Part shown: positions 24,895-33,732 of the stretch, piece by piece
Layout of the letters: each line of letters begins with the position of its first letter
Position numbering within the stretch: the stretch's first letter is position 1
From: Ga0077527 sp964486865
GTDB taxonomy: Bacteria; Pseudomonadota; Gammaproteobacteria; Burkholderiales; SG8-41
NCBI GenBank assembly: GCA_964486865.1
Contig: CAZAOZ010000008.1
Location: forward strand, 1 to 64,000
Direction: 5' to 3'
DNA: 64,000 bases
Translations under genes and position numbers: made by a program
The notes under the pieces: generated by a model
Database searches by the model: none
Seen by the model: only the letters and a program-made list of their open reading frames with translations
Told to the model about the DNA's origin: nothing

Positions 24895-25728
24895 GTGAGC
24901 ACCGCTTCCGATACCAAAAATATGGCCTTGTTCTGCGATTTCGAGAACGTCGCGCTGGGTGTGCGCGATGCCAAATATGCCGATTTTGACATCAAGAAAG
25001 TGCTGGAACGGCTGCTGCTGAAAGGCGACATCGTCGTCAAGAAGGCCTACTGCGACTGGGAGCGCTACCGCGAATTCAAGAAACCGATGCACGAAGCGGC
25101 ATTCGAACTGATCGAAATTCCGCATGTGCGCATGTCCGGCAAGAACTCCGCCGATATCCGCATGGTGGTCGATGCACTGGACCTTTGCTATACAAAATCA
25201 CATGTCGATACCTTCGTCATCATCAGCGGCGACTCCGATTTCTCGCCGCTGGTATCGAAATTGCGTGAGAACAACAAGGTAGTCATCGGTGTCGGCGTCA
25301 AGCAATCCTCCTCCGACCTGCTGGTGGCCAACTGCGACGAGTTCATTTACTACGATGACCTCGCCCGCGAAAAAGCCAAGAAACAGCAAAGCCGCAAGAA
25401 ACGCGCCGCAGCACCTGCCGCCGCCTCCGCGAAATCCGCTGCAGATCCCGCCGAAAACGAAGCGGGCGACAAAAAAACCGAAGCACTGGAAATGGTGATG
25501 GAAACCATCGAAGCGCTTTTCGCGGAGCGCAGCGCCGAGGAAAAAATCTGGGGTTCGATGGTCAAGCAGGCGCTGAAACGGCGCCATCCCGGTTTCAACG
25601 AGGTCTATTACGGTTTCCGCTCATTCGGCAAACTGCTGGACGAAGCGCAAAGCCGGAAAATGCTGGAACTCGAACCCGACGAGAAATCCGGCGGCGTCAT
25701 CATTCGCAGTTTCAATCCAGATTACTGA
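24895..25728 (+). CDS. NYN-domain (PIN-like) protein with C-terminal OST-HTH/LOTUS domain
   Basis: The 277-residue protein has an N-terminal NYN/LabA domain with acidic active-site-like residues Asp15 (FCDFENVALG), Asn18, Asp87 (SADIRMVVDA), Asp113 and Asp115 (SGDSDFSPLV). A Lys/Ala-rich linker (about 160-200) follows, then a C-terminal OST-HTH (LOTUS) domain (about 205-277; WGSMVKQALKRRHPGFNEVYYGF). NYN domains resemble PIN nucleases, so an RNase role is plausible; OST-HTH domains bind RNA. The start is GTG at 24895 with GAGGA upstream. Its promoter must lie in or beside the MITE ending 45 bases before. Confidence 0.88.
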   Translation: MSTASDTKNMALFCDFENVALGVRDAKYADFDIKKVLERLLLKGDIVVKKAYCDWERYREFKKPMHEAAFELIEIPHVRMSGKNSADIRMVVDALDLCYTKSHVDTFVIISGDSDFSPLVSKLRENNKVVIGVGVKQSSSDLLVANCDEFIYYDDLAREKAKKQQSRKKRAAAPAAASAKSAADPAENEAGDKKTEALEMVMETIEALFAERSAEEKIWGSMVKQALKRRHPGFNEVYYGFRSFGKLLDEAQSRKMLELEPDEKSGGVIIRSFNPDY

Positions 25729-25778
25729 ACGCTGGCGCCCGGTCGCGGTCTGATCCCTCGCAAGGAGACCGCAACACC

Positions 25779-26111
25779 ATGAATCAGCAGCAAGATCCCC
25801 GCATCCGCATCATCGCCGCGCCACGCCCCGGGCTTATCGGACAAGTGGTGTATTTCCTGCTCGGCATCGTCGTGCTCGTGCTGGCATTCTTTTTCATCGG
25901 CATTGCATTGATCACCGGCGCGATATTCGCGGTTGCACTGCTGATCCGCTGGTGGTGGCTCCAGCGCCGGCGGCAGCGCACCGTAGCGGATGACGGCGTG
26001 GTCGAAGGCGAATACACCGTCGTCGAATCCGTGATTACCGACCAGCGCACGCCGGCTGAACGCCAGGTCGGCGCAGCCATCGAGCATCCGTCAGAGACAC
26101 GTAGCAACTGA
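25779..26111 (+). CDS. Small hypothetical membrane protein
   Basis: A 110-residue protein with an N-terminal polar stretch, one long or two closely spaced transmembrane segments (about 20-57, VVYFLLGIVVLVLAFFFIGIAL followed by AIFAVALLIRWWW) and a basic RRRRQ-like stop-transfer region. The acidic soluble tail contains EGEYTVVES. It follows the NYN gene by 50 bases with a GGAG-type site and may be co-transcribed. No family is recognised with confidence. Confidence 0.7.
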   Translation: MNQQQDPRIRIIAAPRPGLIGQVVYFLLGIVVLVLAFFFIGIALITGAIFAVALLIRWWWLQRRRQRTVADDGVVEGEYTVVESVITDQRTPAERQVGAAIEHPSETRSN

Positions 26112-26124
26112 TTGTTTTTATTGA

Positions 26125-26541
26125 CTATTTTTTTACTGCGGCGCGGGCAATCTTGTCCTGCGTACGGGTATCAAAACGCTCGACATTGACGATGATGCGC
26201 TCGTGCGTGCCCTCGCCGATGCGTTCGACCGCATCATCAGCCCACACGCGGAAAATCAGCTTGCGGCCGTCAACCCTGGTGACCTCAGCGTGCGCTACCA
26301 CGCGCATTCCCACCGGCGTGGCCGCGGTATGGCTGACATCGAGCCGTGTACCCACGGTCTGGTGGCCGGCCGGCAGCAGGCCTTCGACGGCACGCAGCGC
26401 CGCCTCTTCCAGCAGCATCACCAGCACCGGCGTCGCCAGCACCTTGATCTTGCCGCTGCCGACATGCGGCGCGGTATCGCGGGTGCCGACCATGATTTCG
26501 GTGGAACCCCTGAGGCCCGGTTTCATTGCATCAAGATTCAT
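26125..26541 (-). CDS. FlK-like hot-dog thioesterase
   Basis: A 138-residue hot-dog-fold protein resembling the fluoroacetyl-CoA thioesterase family: MKPGLRGSTEIMVG, the TPVLVMLLEEAALRAVEGLL helix with the catalytic-type Glu, GTRLDVSHTAATPVGM and a GTHERIIVN end with the His of the active-site region. It probably hydrolyses a small acyl-CoA, but the substrate is not predictable. The start at 26541 (or 26526) is preferred because the long upstream frame is antisense to the divergent LLM gene. The start codons of the two genes lie 91 bases apart. Confidence 0.8.
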   Translation of the reverse strand: MNLDAMKPGLRGSTEIMVGTRDTAPHVGSGKIKVLATPVLVMLLEEAALRAVEGLLPAGHQTVGTRLDVSHTAATPVGMRVVAHAEVTRVDGRKLIFRVWADDAVERIGEGTHERIIVNVERFDTRTQDKIARAAVKK

Positions 26542-26632
26542 GCGGCGCTTTCGTTGCGAGTGACGACAGCACGATGTTACATTGAAATCCCGCGGCGCGA
26601 TGCATCGCCGCGCTGACCAGGAGAGGAGCACC

Positions 26633-27751
26633 ATGCGTCTGGGATTTTTCACGATGCCGCTGCACCCGGCGCACCGCGCGCCGGCAGTGACCATGCAGGA
26701 GGATCGCGAGGCCATCATTCTCGCCGACCGTCTGGGTTATTACGATGCTTTTGTCGGTGAGCATCTCACCGAGCGCTCTGAAAACATTCCCAATAGCTTC
26801 ATTTTCCTCGCAACGCTGATCCACGCGACCCGGCACATCAAACTGGCTACTGGCACCTCGAACCTGTCGCACACGCACCCGGTGCTGGTTGCCTCGCATG
26901 CGGCCATGTTTGATCACCTCGCGCAAGGCCGCTTCATTTTCGGCGTCAGTCCGGGAGCGCTGCCTTCCGATGCCGAAGCGCTGGGACTGCTCAACGAAGA
27001 CCGCAACAGGATTTTTGCCGAAGCCATCGATGTCATCCTCGCCATCTGGGAGCGCAGCGTTCCCTACGACATCGACTTTCCCGGCAACCGTTTCAAGGTC
27101 AGCACCGCGACCACGCGCAACGCCTCGGTCGGCCGCGGCGAAATGCTCAAGCCCTATCAGCAACCGCGCCCGGAAATCGTCGGCACGGTGGTTGCTCCGG
27201 GATCCAGGGGTGTCATCGCCATGGGCGAGCGCGATTTCCATCCGCTATCGGCCAACTTTCTGCTGTCGCAATACCTGCGCTCACACTGGACCAATTATGC
27301 CGAGGGCAAGCAGCGCGCCGGAAAAATTGCCGACCCTGCCGACTGGCGAATCGCCCGCACCATTTTCGTCGCCGATGATGAAGCCACTGCGCGACGTTAT
27401 GCGATAGAAGACAGCGCCAGTCCCTACCGCTATTACTGGGACATGCTGCTGAAAAAAATGCTGATCTCGAAACGCCACGCGATTTTCAAGACCCATCCTG
27501 AACAGGACGACCGCGAGCTGACCACGGATTACATGGTCAACAAGCTGGTGATCTGGGGAACGCCGGACCGGGTGGCCGAACAGCTCCTCGCCTTGCGCGA
27601 AGAAACCGGTGACTTCGGCGAAATCGTCTATGCCGGCATGGACTGGGTGGATCCGGCCCTGGCCCGGCGCTCGATGGAACTGATGGCCACCAAAGTCATG
27701 CCGCAGGTCAATGCAGCCATAAGCGCATCAAAGCGGCAGGCAGCGGCGTGA
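26633..27751 (+). CDS. LLM-class flavin-dependent oxidoreductase
   Basis: A luciferase-like monooxygenase-fold enzyme of 372 residues that should use F(MN)H2 to oxidise a small organic substrate. It starts MRLGFFTMPLHP after GGAGAGGAG, shows GEHLTERSENIPNS, a KLATGTSNLSHTHPV strand and FIFGVSPGALPSDAEAL, close to the limonene hydroxylase/alkanal monooxygenase-like subgroup. It begins a + strand unit with no close downstream gene on the same strand. Together with nearby lyase, dehydrogenase and hydrolase genes it suggests a catabolic island. Confidence 0.87.
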   Translation: MRLGFFTMPLHPAHRAPAVTMQEDREAIILADRLGYYDAFVGEHLTERSENIPNSFIFLATLIHATRHIKLATGTSNLSHTHPVLVASHAAMFDHLAQGRFIFGVSPGALPSDAEALGLLNEDRNRIFAEAIDVILAIWERSVPYDIDFPGNRFKVSTATTRNASVGRGEMLKPYQQPRPEIVGTVVAPGSRGVIAMGERDFHPLSANFLLSQYLRSHWTNYAEGKQRAGKIADPADWRIARTIFVADDEATARRYAIEDSASPYRYYWDMLLKKMLISKRHAIFKTHPEQDDRELTTDYMVNKLVIWGTPDRVAEQLLALREETGDFGEIVYAGMDWVDPALARRSMELMATKVMPQVNAAISASKRQAAA

Positions 27752-27779
27752 CCGCAGCCCACGCCTGCAACCTTGCCGG

Positions 27780-28652
27780 TCAGTGCAAAAACTCGCGGAT
27801 GTATTTCTTGTAGTCTTCGCCGAACACCAGAGCATCCATCTCTTTTGCCGACAGTATTTTGTCCTTCAGGTCGGCCGCGGCACCGCCGCCGTACAGATGC
27901 GCATAGACCTCGCGCAACGCCTTGACTGCAGCCGCCACCGGCTGATGGCCCTGCAGCAACACGCGTGCGCCGGCTTGCGCAAAATCCTCGCGCTTGATCG
28001 ATGCCGGCGCAGAACCGACGATCACCGGCAGTTTCGAGGCTTCATGCACCGCCCTGACCTGATCAATCGATTCCACGCCGATGACGAATATGCAATCGAC
28101 TCCGGTGGCGGCATAGGCTTTTACCCGCGCCATGGTTTTTTCGGTGCCTTCGACTTTCAGTCCGGCGGTACGCCCCGCAATCACTGTCGCCGGATCACGG
28201 CGCGCAGCGACCGCCGCCTTCAGCTTGCCGACCATCTCGGCGGTGGAAATCAGCTCATCCGTGCCTTCCGGCTGGCCGAAGCGGATCGGCAGCGACGTGT
28301 CCTCGATGCTCATTGCCGATACGCCGGCGTGTTCCAGCTCCTGCACCGTGCGCATCACGTTCAAGGCGTTGCCGTAACCATGATCGGCATCGACCAGCAG
28401 GCTCAGGTCGCTGACGCGCATCATGCGCCGCACCTGGTCGGCGAAATCAGTCAATGTCAGCAAAATCAGGTCAGGCGCCGCCAGCGTGGTATTGGACGAC
28501 ACGGAACCGGCGAACATGCCCAGCTTGTAGCCTACGCTCTCGGCCATGCGCGCCGACAGCGCGTCATAAACACTCGCCGGCGACAGGCATTCCGTTCCGC
28601 TGAGGATGGTGCGAAAACGTTTGCGTTGGGCGGTGTGGCGCAGGTGACTCAC
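27780..28652 (-). CDS. PEP mutase/isocitrate lyase superfamily enzyme (oxaloacetate decarboxylase-like)
   Basis: A 290-residue alpha/beta-barrel protein. VDADHGYGNALNVMRTVQELE (Asp88, Asp90) supplies the Mg2+ site and SIEDTSLPIRFG replaces the KKCGH loop of true isocitrate lyases, so the catalytic Cys is absent. RTAGLKVEGTEKTMARVKAYAATGVDCIFV follows. This pattern is closest to the oxaloacetate decarboxylase (PA4872-like) subgroup. It likely cleaves or decarboxylates a 2-oxo acid; true substrate unproven. It ends 29 bases from the convergent LLM gene. Confidence 0.82.
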   Translation of the reverse strand: MSHLRHTAQRKRFRTILSGTECLSPASVYDALSARMAESVGYKLGMFAGSVSSNTTLAAPDLILLTLTDFADQVRRMMRVSDLSLLVDADHGYGNALNVMRTVQELEHAGVSAMSIEDTSLPIRFGQPEGTDELISTAEMVGKLKAAVAARRDPATVIAGRTAGLKVEGTEKTMARVKAYAATGVDCIFVIGVESIDQVRAVHEASKLPVIVGSAPASIKREDFAQAGARVLLQGHQPVAAAVKALREVYAHLYGGGAAADLKDKILSAKEMDALVFGEDYKKYIREFLH

Positions 28653-28730
28653 GGGATATCTCCTTGATCAACACTGGTGCTGCGAGGCGGCAACGCTATC
28701 ACAGGGTCTGCATGACATGAAAAAAGCATG

Positions 28731-28755
28731 AAAAAGGCCTGCGCTGTCGCAGGCC
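28731..28755 (-). terminator. Rho-independent terminator of tRNA-Arg
   Basis: An 8-bp perfect stem (GGCCTGCG at 28736-28743 with CGCAGGCC at 28748-28755) with a CTGT loop is followed on the minus strand by five T (28731-28735). It is 12 bases beyond the tRNA CCA end. Confidence 0.8.
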
Positions 28756-28766
28756 CTTTTCCGATC

Positions 28767-28843
28767 TGGCGCGGCCGGAGGGATTCGAACCCCCTACCCC
28801 TTGGTTCGTAGCCAAGTACTCTATCCAGATGAGCTACGGCCGC
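28767..28843 (-). tRNA. tRNA-Arg (anticodon ACG)
   Basis: A 77-nt cloverleaf on the minus strand. The acceptor stem GCGGCCG is paired, discriminator G and an encoded CCA end (28767-28769) are present, and the anticodon loop CTACGAA has ACG at 28807-28809. The GTTCGAATCC T-arm is standard. A perfect TATAAT lies just upstream and a terminator follows, so it is a single-gene unit. Confidence 0.97.
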
Positions 28844-28855
28844 TTAAGGGGGCGG

Positions 28856-28861
28856 ATTATA
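28856..28861 (-). promoter_or_regulatory. -10 box of the tRNA-Arg promoter
   Basis: TATAAT on the minus strand ends 13 bases before the mature tRNA 5' end, giving a start site a few bases upstream of the tRNA. The GC-rich discriminator region (CCGCCCCC) resembles stringently controlled stable-RNA promoters. No convincing -35 box was seen. Confidence 0.5.
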
Positions 28862-28968
28862 GCAAAAAGCCCTGCGCCGTCCCACACGCTTTTTGGCGAC
28901 CGTACGCACTGGCCCGCGCACCGCGCATTGGTTAGCATGCAATCTTCAAATAACAACGGAGCTCAGTC

Positions 28969-29859
28969 ATGAAAATCGGCATCGCAGGCATCGGCAGGAT
29001 GGGCGCAGCAATGGCAGAACGACTGCTGAAAAACGGCCATCAGGTTACGGTGTGGAATCGCACGCCGGCCAAAGCGCAGGCGCTGACGCAGCAGGGCGCG
29101 ACGGCGGTATCCACGCCGGCGCAACTGGCGGCGTCCGCCGACATCATCCTGTCGATCATCACCGACGCCCAGGCCATTGCCGAAACCTATGACGGGCCCG
29201 ATGGCCTGCTGTCCGGCAGTGTCGCGGGAAAACTGTTTGTGGAAATGAGTACCGTGCGCCCGGAAACCCAACGCGCACTGGCGGTCCGCGTCCGCGCCAA
29301 AGGCGCAGCAATGATCGACTGCCCCGTCGGTGGCACCACCGGCCCTGCCCGTGAAGGCAAACTGCTGGGCTTCGTCGGCGGCGACGCAGCCGACCTCGCC
29401 CGGGCGCAGCCGGTGCTGGAGCAATTGTGCCGTCGCATCGAACATGTCGGCCCCGTCGGCGCGGGCTCCAGCCTGAAACTGGCGATCAACCTGCCGCTGC
29501 TGGTGTACTGGCAGGCCTTCGGCGAAGCAATGGCGCTGTGCCAGCCGCTGGGGCTGGATCCGGCGCGCCTGGTCAATATTTTTGCCGACACCTCCGGCGG
29601 CCCCAACGTGCTCAAAAACCGCGGCGCGATGGTCGCCGATGCGCTGGGCGGCAAAATGCCCGCCCAGGTCACGTTCGACATCAACCTGATCTGCAAGGAC
29701 CTGAGCACCATGATCGCGGAAGCAAAAATGCTGGGTTACGATCTGCCGGTCGCCTCCCGCGCGCTGGAATGTTATGAAACCGCGGCCCGCGCCGGCCTGG
29801 GTGACGGCGACGCCGTGACGCTGCCGGTGAGCTGGTTGCGCAAGGGCAAGCCGTCCTGA
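28969..29859 (+). CDS. NAD(P)-dependent beta-hydroxyacid dehydrogenase (3-hydroxyisobutyrate dehydrogenase family)
   Basis: A 296-residue protein with an N-terminal Rossmann fold (IGIAGIGRMGAAMAERLLKNGH) and the family signature around DCPVGGTTGPAREGKLLGFVGGD. The catalytic-type lysine is in SSLKLAINL and the C-terminal all-alpha domain has the Lys-Asp pair in ICKDLSTMIAEA. Members oxidise 3-hydroxyisobutyrate, tartronate semialdehyde or related acids; GLYR-type succinic semialdehyde reductases are close relatives. The amidohydrolase gene follows closely on the same strand. Confidence 0.88.
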   Translation: MKIGIAGIGRMGAAMAERLLKNGHQVTVWNRTPAKAQALTQQGATAVSTPAQLAASADIILSIITDAQAIAETYDGPDGLLSGSVAGKLFVEMSTVRPETQRALAVRVRAKGAAMIDCPVGGTTGPAREGKLLGFVGGDAADLARAQPVLEQLCRRIEHVGPVGAGSSLKLAINLPLLVYWQAFGEAMALCQPLGLDPARLVNIFADTSGGPNVLKNRGAMVADALGGKMPAQVTFDINLICKDLSTMIAEAKMLGYDLPVASRALECYETAARAGLGDGDAVTLPVSWLRKGKPS

Positions 29860-29915
29860 ACACCTTGCTCCAGAACCAGTGCCAGCCGGAAACCAGCCGA
29901 AACAGGAGACGCATC

Positions 29916-30914
29916 GTGGCGCCACCGCTTAAAACCATAGACACCCACACCCATTATTTTCCGCAGCAATACATTGATCTCATTGCACAGTACGGCAAAC
30001 GCTGCGGCACCACCGTGGTCACTGACGACAAGGGCGTGACCTTCATCCAGGTGGGGCTGCACCTGCGCACCGGGCCGATCGTGCGCCAGTTCATCGATAT
30101 CGACGAACGCCTGAACATCATGGACCGCCAGGGGCTAGGCATGCACGCGTTGTCGCTGACCCAGCCGATGGTGTACTGGGCTGACGATGACCTCGGCATG
30201 CAATTGTGCATGGCGTTCAATGACGCCGTCAGTGCCGCCCATGCGGCGCACCCCGACCGGCTGATCGGTTTCGCCTGCCTGCCCTTCCAGAATACTCACC
30301 TCGCACTGGAAGAGCTGGAGCGTGCCGCAAAACTGCCCGGCATCAAGGGCGTGTACATGGCTACCGCCGTGCGCGACCGCGAACTGTCGGACCGCAGTTT
30401 TTTTCCGGTGTATGAGCGCTGCGAGGCACTGGGGCTGCCGATATTCCTGCACCCGATGATGATCAACAACGAGCGCCTGAAACAGTTTTATCTGATCAAC
30501 CTGTGCGGCAACCCGTTCGACACCGCGATCGCAGCATCGCACTTGATCTACGGCGGCGTGCTCGATGCGTTTCCAAAACTTGAAGTCAGCCTGCCCCACG
30601 GCGGCGGCGCGCTGACCGGCTTGCGCGGCCGGCTGGATCGCGGTTTCTACACTCGCCAGGAATGCAAGACCATCTCCAAACCGCCCAGCAGCTACCTGAA
30701 GCGCTTTACCTACGACACCATCACTTACAACGAGGAACAACTGGAGGACCTGATCAAACTCGTCGGCGTCGATCGCATCCTGGTCGGCAGCGATTACTGC
30801 TTTGACATCGCCTACGAGGAACCGGTCAAGTTCGTGCACGGCGTCAAGTCGCTGACCGCTGCACAAAAAGACCAGATCCTGTGGAGCAATGCGGCGAAGC
30901 TGCTGAAGCTGTAG
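29916..30914 (+). CDS. Amidohydrolase (ACMSD-like decarboxylase/hydrolase)
   Basis: A 332-residue metal-dependent TIM-barrel protein of the amidohydrolase-2 family. It opens with IDTHTHYFPQQYIDL (metal His11 and His13), has IFLHPMM (His), a SLPHGGGAL strand and the final catalytic Asp in ILVGSDYCFD. Relatives include ACMS decarboxylase and gamma-resorcylate decarboxylase. The GTG at 29916 is chosen as start because AGGAG lies 7 bases ahead; a longer frame from 29865 lacks such a site. It is probably co-transcribed with the preceding dehydrogenase. Confidence 0.87.
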   Translation: MAPPLKTIDTHTHYFPQQYIDLIAQYGKRCGTTVVTDDKGVTFIQVGLHLRTGPIVRQFIDIDERLNIMDRQGLGMHALSLTQPMVYWADDDLGMQLCMAFNDAVSAAHAAHPDRLIGFACLPFQNTHLALEELERAAKLPGIKGVYMATAVRDRELSDRSFFPVYERCEALGLPIFLHPMMINNERLKQFYLINLCGNPFDTAIAASHLIYGGVLDAFPKLEVSLPHGGGALTGLRGRLDRGFYTRQECKTISKPPSSYLKRFTYDTITYNEEQLEDLIKLVGVDRILVGSDYCFDIAYEEPVKFVHGVKSLTAAQKDQILWSNAAKLLKL

Positions 30915-30917
30915 CGC

Positions 30918-31907
30918 TTAATCCACCTTGATATTCGCCGCGCGCGCGACCTTCGTCCAGCGCTCGATTTCATTGCGCATGTGCGCCGCCAGTCGATCCG
31001 GCGGCGTGCCGATCAATTCAACCCCCAGCACCGCGGCGCGATTCCTGAAATCCTGCACCGCGAGTATGCGCACGACTTCGGCGCTGAGTTTGCTGACGAT
31101 GTCTTTGGATGTGCCGGCGGACGCGTAGAGGCCGTACCAGGTGTCGAAGTCAATCGGATAACCCAGCTCGATCATGGTCGGCACTTCCGGCGCCAGCGCG
31201 GCGCGTTTGGTGCTCGCGGTCGCCAACGCGCGCAATTTTCCGGTTTTCACATGCGGCAGCGGCAACTGGATGATGTTGAAACCGACAGACACCTCGCCCG
31301 CCAGCAGCGCCGTGTGCAGCGGAGCAGCGCCTTTGTACGGCACATGCACCATATTGACGCCGGTCAGCAACTTCAGTTGTTCCAGACCGAAATGCTGCCC
31401 GCTGCCGTTGCTCGGCGAACCAAAAGTCACCTCGCCCGGTCGTGACCTGGCCAGCGCCAGCAATTCTTTGACGCTCTTCACCGGTACGGACGGATGCACC
31501 ACCAGCAGATTGGGTTGTGCCGCCACCAGCGACACCGGTTCGAAATCCTTCAGCGGGTCATAAGGCATTTTGGGATACAGCGCCACGCTCAGCGCCTGTG
31601 GCCCGATGCCGCCCAGCAGCAGGGTGTAGCCGTCGGGCGGCGCCTTGGCCACGATATCGGAACCGATATTGCCGTTGGCGCCCGCACGGTTTTCAACCAC
31701 GACCGGCTGCCCCCAGGCTTCGTGCAATCGCTGCCCGATATTGCGCGCCATGAAATCGTAACCGCCGCCGGCCGGAAACGGCGCGATCATGCGGATGGCG
31801 CGCGTCGGATAGGCGCCCTGCGCCGACGCATCCGCCGCAGGCAGCACTGCTGCAGCAGCAACGATGGCAGGCAACAGCAGTTGTTGCAGCGTGATGCGGC
31901 GTTTCAT
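30918..31907 (-). CDS. Bug/TctC-type periplasmic solute-binding protein
   Basis: A 329-residue precursor with a signal peptide cut after ADASAQG and the Bug family start YPTRAIRMIAPFPAGGGYDFMAR. Other family stretches are VVENRAGANGNIGSDIVAK, PDGYTLLLG and HVPYKGAAPLHTALL. Bug proteins bind carboxylates for tripartite tricarboxylate transporters, but most in betaproteobacteria are orphans with no linked permease, as here. It is separated from the downstream end of the convergent amidohydrolase by 3 bases and lies 24 bases after the dienelactone hydrolase gene. Confidence 0.93.
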   Translation of the reverse strand: MKRRITLQQLLLPAIVAAAAVLPAADASAQGAYPTRAIRMIAPFPAGGGYDFMARNIGQRLHEAWGQPVVVENRAGANGNIGSDIVAKAPPDGYTLLLGGIGPQALSVALYPKMPYDPLKDFEPVSLVAAQPNLLVVHPSVPVKSVKELLALARSRPGEVTFGSPSNGSGQHFGLEQLKLLTGVNMVHVPYKGAAPLHTALLAGEVSVGFNIIQLPLPHVKTGKLRALATASTKRAALAPEVPTMIELGYPIDFDTWYGLYASAGTSKDIVSKLSAEVVRILAVQDFRNRAAVLGVELIGTPPDRLAAHMRNEIERWTKVARAANIKVD

Positions 31908-31931
31908 GGTTTTACCCTTTCAGTTTCAATC

Positions 31932-32633
31932 TCAGGTACGGAGATGGCGTTTGAAAAAATCGATGCTCAACCCGAGTGCGCGATCCGCTTCGGGCTTGCT
32001 GTAAGTCCGGCCGCCGTGGCGCGCAAACGCATGATCGGCACCCGGATATTTGTGGATTTCCACCAGCGGGTTGGGTGACAGCCGCCGTTCCAGCAATTCG
32101 TTGACCTCGGCCTGCACCCAGCGGTCCTTCATCGCCATGTGCAGCATGAACGGCCGGTGCAGATTGCCGACTTCGCGGATATTGTGTTCGATGTAAGTGC
32201 CGTAATAAGCCACCGCGCAATCGATGTCGGTGCGGCAGCACATCAGGTAACACAACTTGCCGCCGAGACAATAGCCCACGGCGCCGACCTTGCCGTTGCA
32301 TTCCGGCAACTGCTCCAGATACCTGGCGGTGTCCTCCATATCCCTCACGCCGAGGTCGTAATCGAAATCGTAGTAAAGATCGAATGCCTTTTTCACGTGT
32401 TCCGGGTTGCCGTCCGACAATTCGACGCCCGGCTCCTGGCGCCAGAACAGATCCGGCACAAAACACACAAAACCGGCTTCGGCAAACTCATGCGCGTGAC
32501 GGCGCATCGTATCGTTGACGCCCCAGATTTCCATGATGGCGATGATCGCGCCGGCGGGCGGGCCATCCGGTACCGCCAGGTAACCGCCCATCATGCCGTC
32601 GCGCAGCGGTACCCTGATATTGCGGGTCTGCAT
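31932..32633 (-). CDS. Dienelactone hydrolase family protein
   Basis: A 233-residue alpha/beta hydrolase with a Cys-Asp-His triad visible as Cys122 (GYCLGG), Asp170 (KDRWV) and His201 (GADHAF). Glu35 in MEIWGVND is the residue that activates the nucleophile in carboxymethylenebutenolidase. Such enzymes open dienelactones in chlorocatechol breakdown, though many family members act on other lactones or esters. It sits between two Bug receptor genes with gaps of 10 and 24 bases, suggesting one transcript. Confidence 0.92.
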   Translation of the reverse strand: MQTRNIRVPLRDGMMGGYLAVPDGPPAGAIIAIMEIWGVNDTMRRHAHEFAEAGFVCFVPDLFWRQEPGVELSDGNPEHVKKAFDLYYDFDYDLGVRDMEDTARYLEQLPECNGKVGAVGYCLGGKLCYLMCCRTDIDCAVAYYGTYIEHNIREVGNLHRPFMLHMAMKDRWVQAEVNELLERRLSPNPLVEIHKYPGADHAFARHGGRTYSKPEADRALGLSIDFFKRHLRT

Positions 32634-32643
32634 GCAGGCTCCT

Positions 32644-33612
32644 CTACTGTGCCTTGATGCCGGCCGCCTTGACCACCTGCTCCCACTTGGCGAGTTCGCC
32701 CTTCAGCATGATGACGAACTGATCGCCCGTGGCGCCGATAGGATCCACAGCAAGTGCAGTAAGCCGTGCTTTCGCTTCCGGATTGGCCAGCGCGCGCAGC
32801 AGCTCCTTGTACAATTTCGCAATGATCGGTCGCGGTGTACCATTGGGTGCCGACAGGTTGTACCACCCGTCCACGCTGAATTTCAGTCCGCTCTCCGCGA
32901 CCGTTGGCAACTCCGGCAGCAGCAACGTGCGCTTGTCGCCGCCGACCGCCAGCGCCCGCAGGCGATTGCTCTTGATATGCGGCAGCGCGGACGAAAGACC
33001 GTTGAACATGACGTTGACCTCGCCGGCAATCACTGCGCCCATGCCGGGACCGGCACCCTTGTAGGGCACATGCACGATGCGTATGCCTGCGACATGATTC
33101 AGCAATTCGCCCGCCATATGAATGCCGGTGCCATTGCCGCCGGACGCGAAATTGAGCTTGCCCGGCTGACTTTTGGCCAGGGCAATCAGTTCCTTCGCGT
33201 TCGTGACCGGCAATGCCGGATTGGCCAGCAATACATAGGGCGCGGAAGCCACCAGGGAAACATGCGCAAAATCCTTCACCGGATCGTACGGAACCGATTT
33301 GACGATATGCGGCACAATGGACATCGGCCCGGAAAAACCGAACAGCAGCGTGTAGCCGTCGGGCGTTGCCTTGGCGACCATGTCGGTGCCGATCAGTCCC
33401 GCGGCGCCGGCGCGATTATCGATGACGATCTGTTTGCCAAGGATGTCGGACAGCGGTGCACTGACCGCACGCGCAATCACATCCGTCGGCCCGCCCGCCG
33501 ACGACGGCGCAATCATCCGGATGGGACGTTCCGGATATCCGGCCTGCCCCCAGGCCGTCTGGCTCGCGACCAACCCCATCAGCACAGCAACTGTCTGGTT
33601 TTTGAAATTCAT
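32644..33612 (-). CDS. Bug/TctC-type periplasmic solute-binding protein
   Basis: A 322-residue precursor beginning MNFKNQTVAVLMGLVASQTAWGQAGYPERPIRM, with the signal peptide cut near WGQA. VIDNRAGAAGLIGTDMVAK, PDGYTLLFG and HVPYKGAGPGMGAVIAGE mark the Bug family. The start at 33612 is set by the signal peptide and the GGAG-type site in front; the longer open frame to 33681 is leader. Likely first gene of a three-gene unit with the hydrolase and the next Bug gene, driven by a TATAAT promoter at 33689-33694. Confidence 0.93.
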   Translation of the reverse strand: MNFKNQTVAVLMGLVASQTAWGQAGYPERPIRMIAPSSAGGPTDVIARAVSAPLSDILGKQIVIDNRAGAAGLIGTDMVAKATPDGYTLLFGFSGPMSIVPHIVKSVPYDPVKDFAHVSLVASAPYVLLANPALPVTNAKELIALAKSQPGKLNFASGGNGTGIHMAGELLNHVAGIRIVHVPYKGAGPGMGAVIAGEVNVMFNGLSSALPHIKSNRLRALAVGGDKRTLLLPELPTVAESGLKFSVDGWYNLSAPNGTPRPIIAKLYKELLRALANPEAKARLTALAVDPIGATGDQFVIMLKGELAKWEQVVKAAGIKAQ

Positions 33613-33688
33613 GGTTCTCCTCCGTAGCGATGAATGATCGCCGGTGACTGCTGGTGATGCCAGCACTCTGCTGCGCGGCAACAGGCGT

Positions 33689-33694
33689 ATTATA
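33689..33694 (-). promoter_or_regulatory. -10 box upstream of the Bug-hydrolase-Bug unit
   Basis: A perfect TATAAT on the minus strand sits in a short AT-rich block (33688-33735), leaving a leader of about 70 bases before the start at 33612. No consensus -35 is seen at 16-18 bases, so an activator may be needed if it is real. Confidence 0.4.
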
Positions 33695-33732
33695 AAATAA
33701 TGTTTATATTCAATTAGTTATTTAATTTCCTG

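Noticed and set aside
27780..28652. True isocitrate lyase or methylisocitrate lyase
   Set aside because: The catalytic KKCGH loop is replaced by a sequence without Cys, so only the superfamily and an oxaloacetate decarboxylase-like subgroup are supported.
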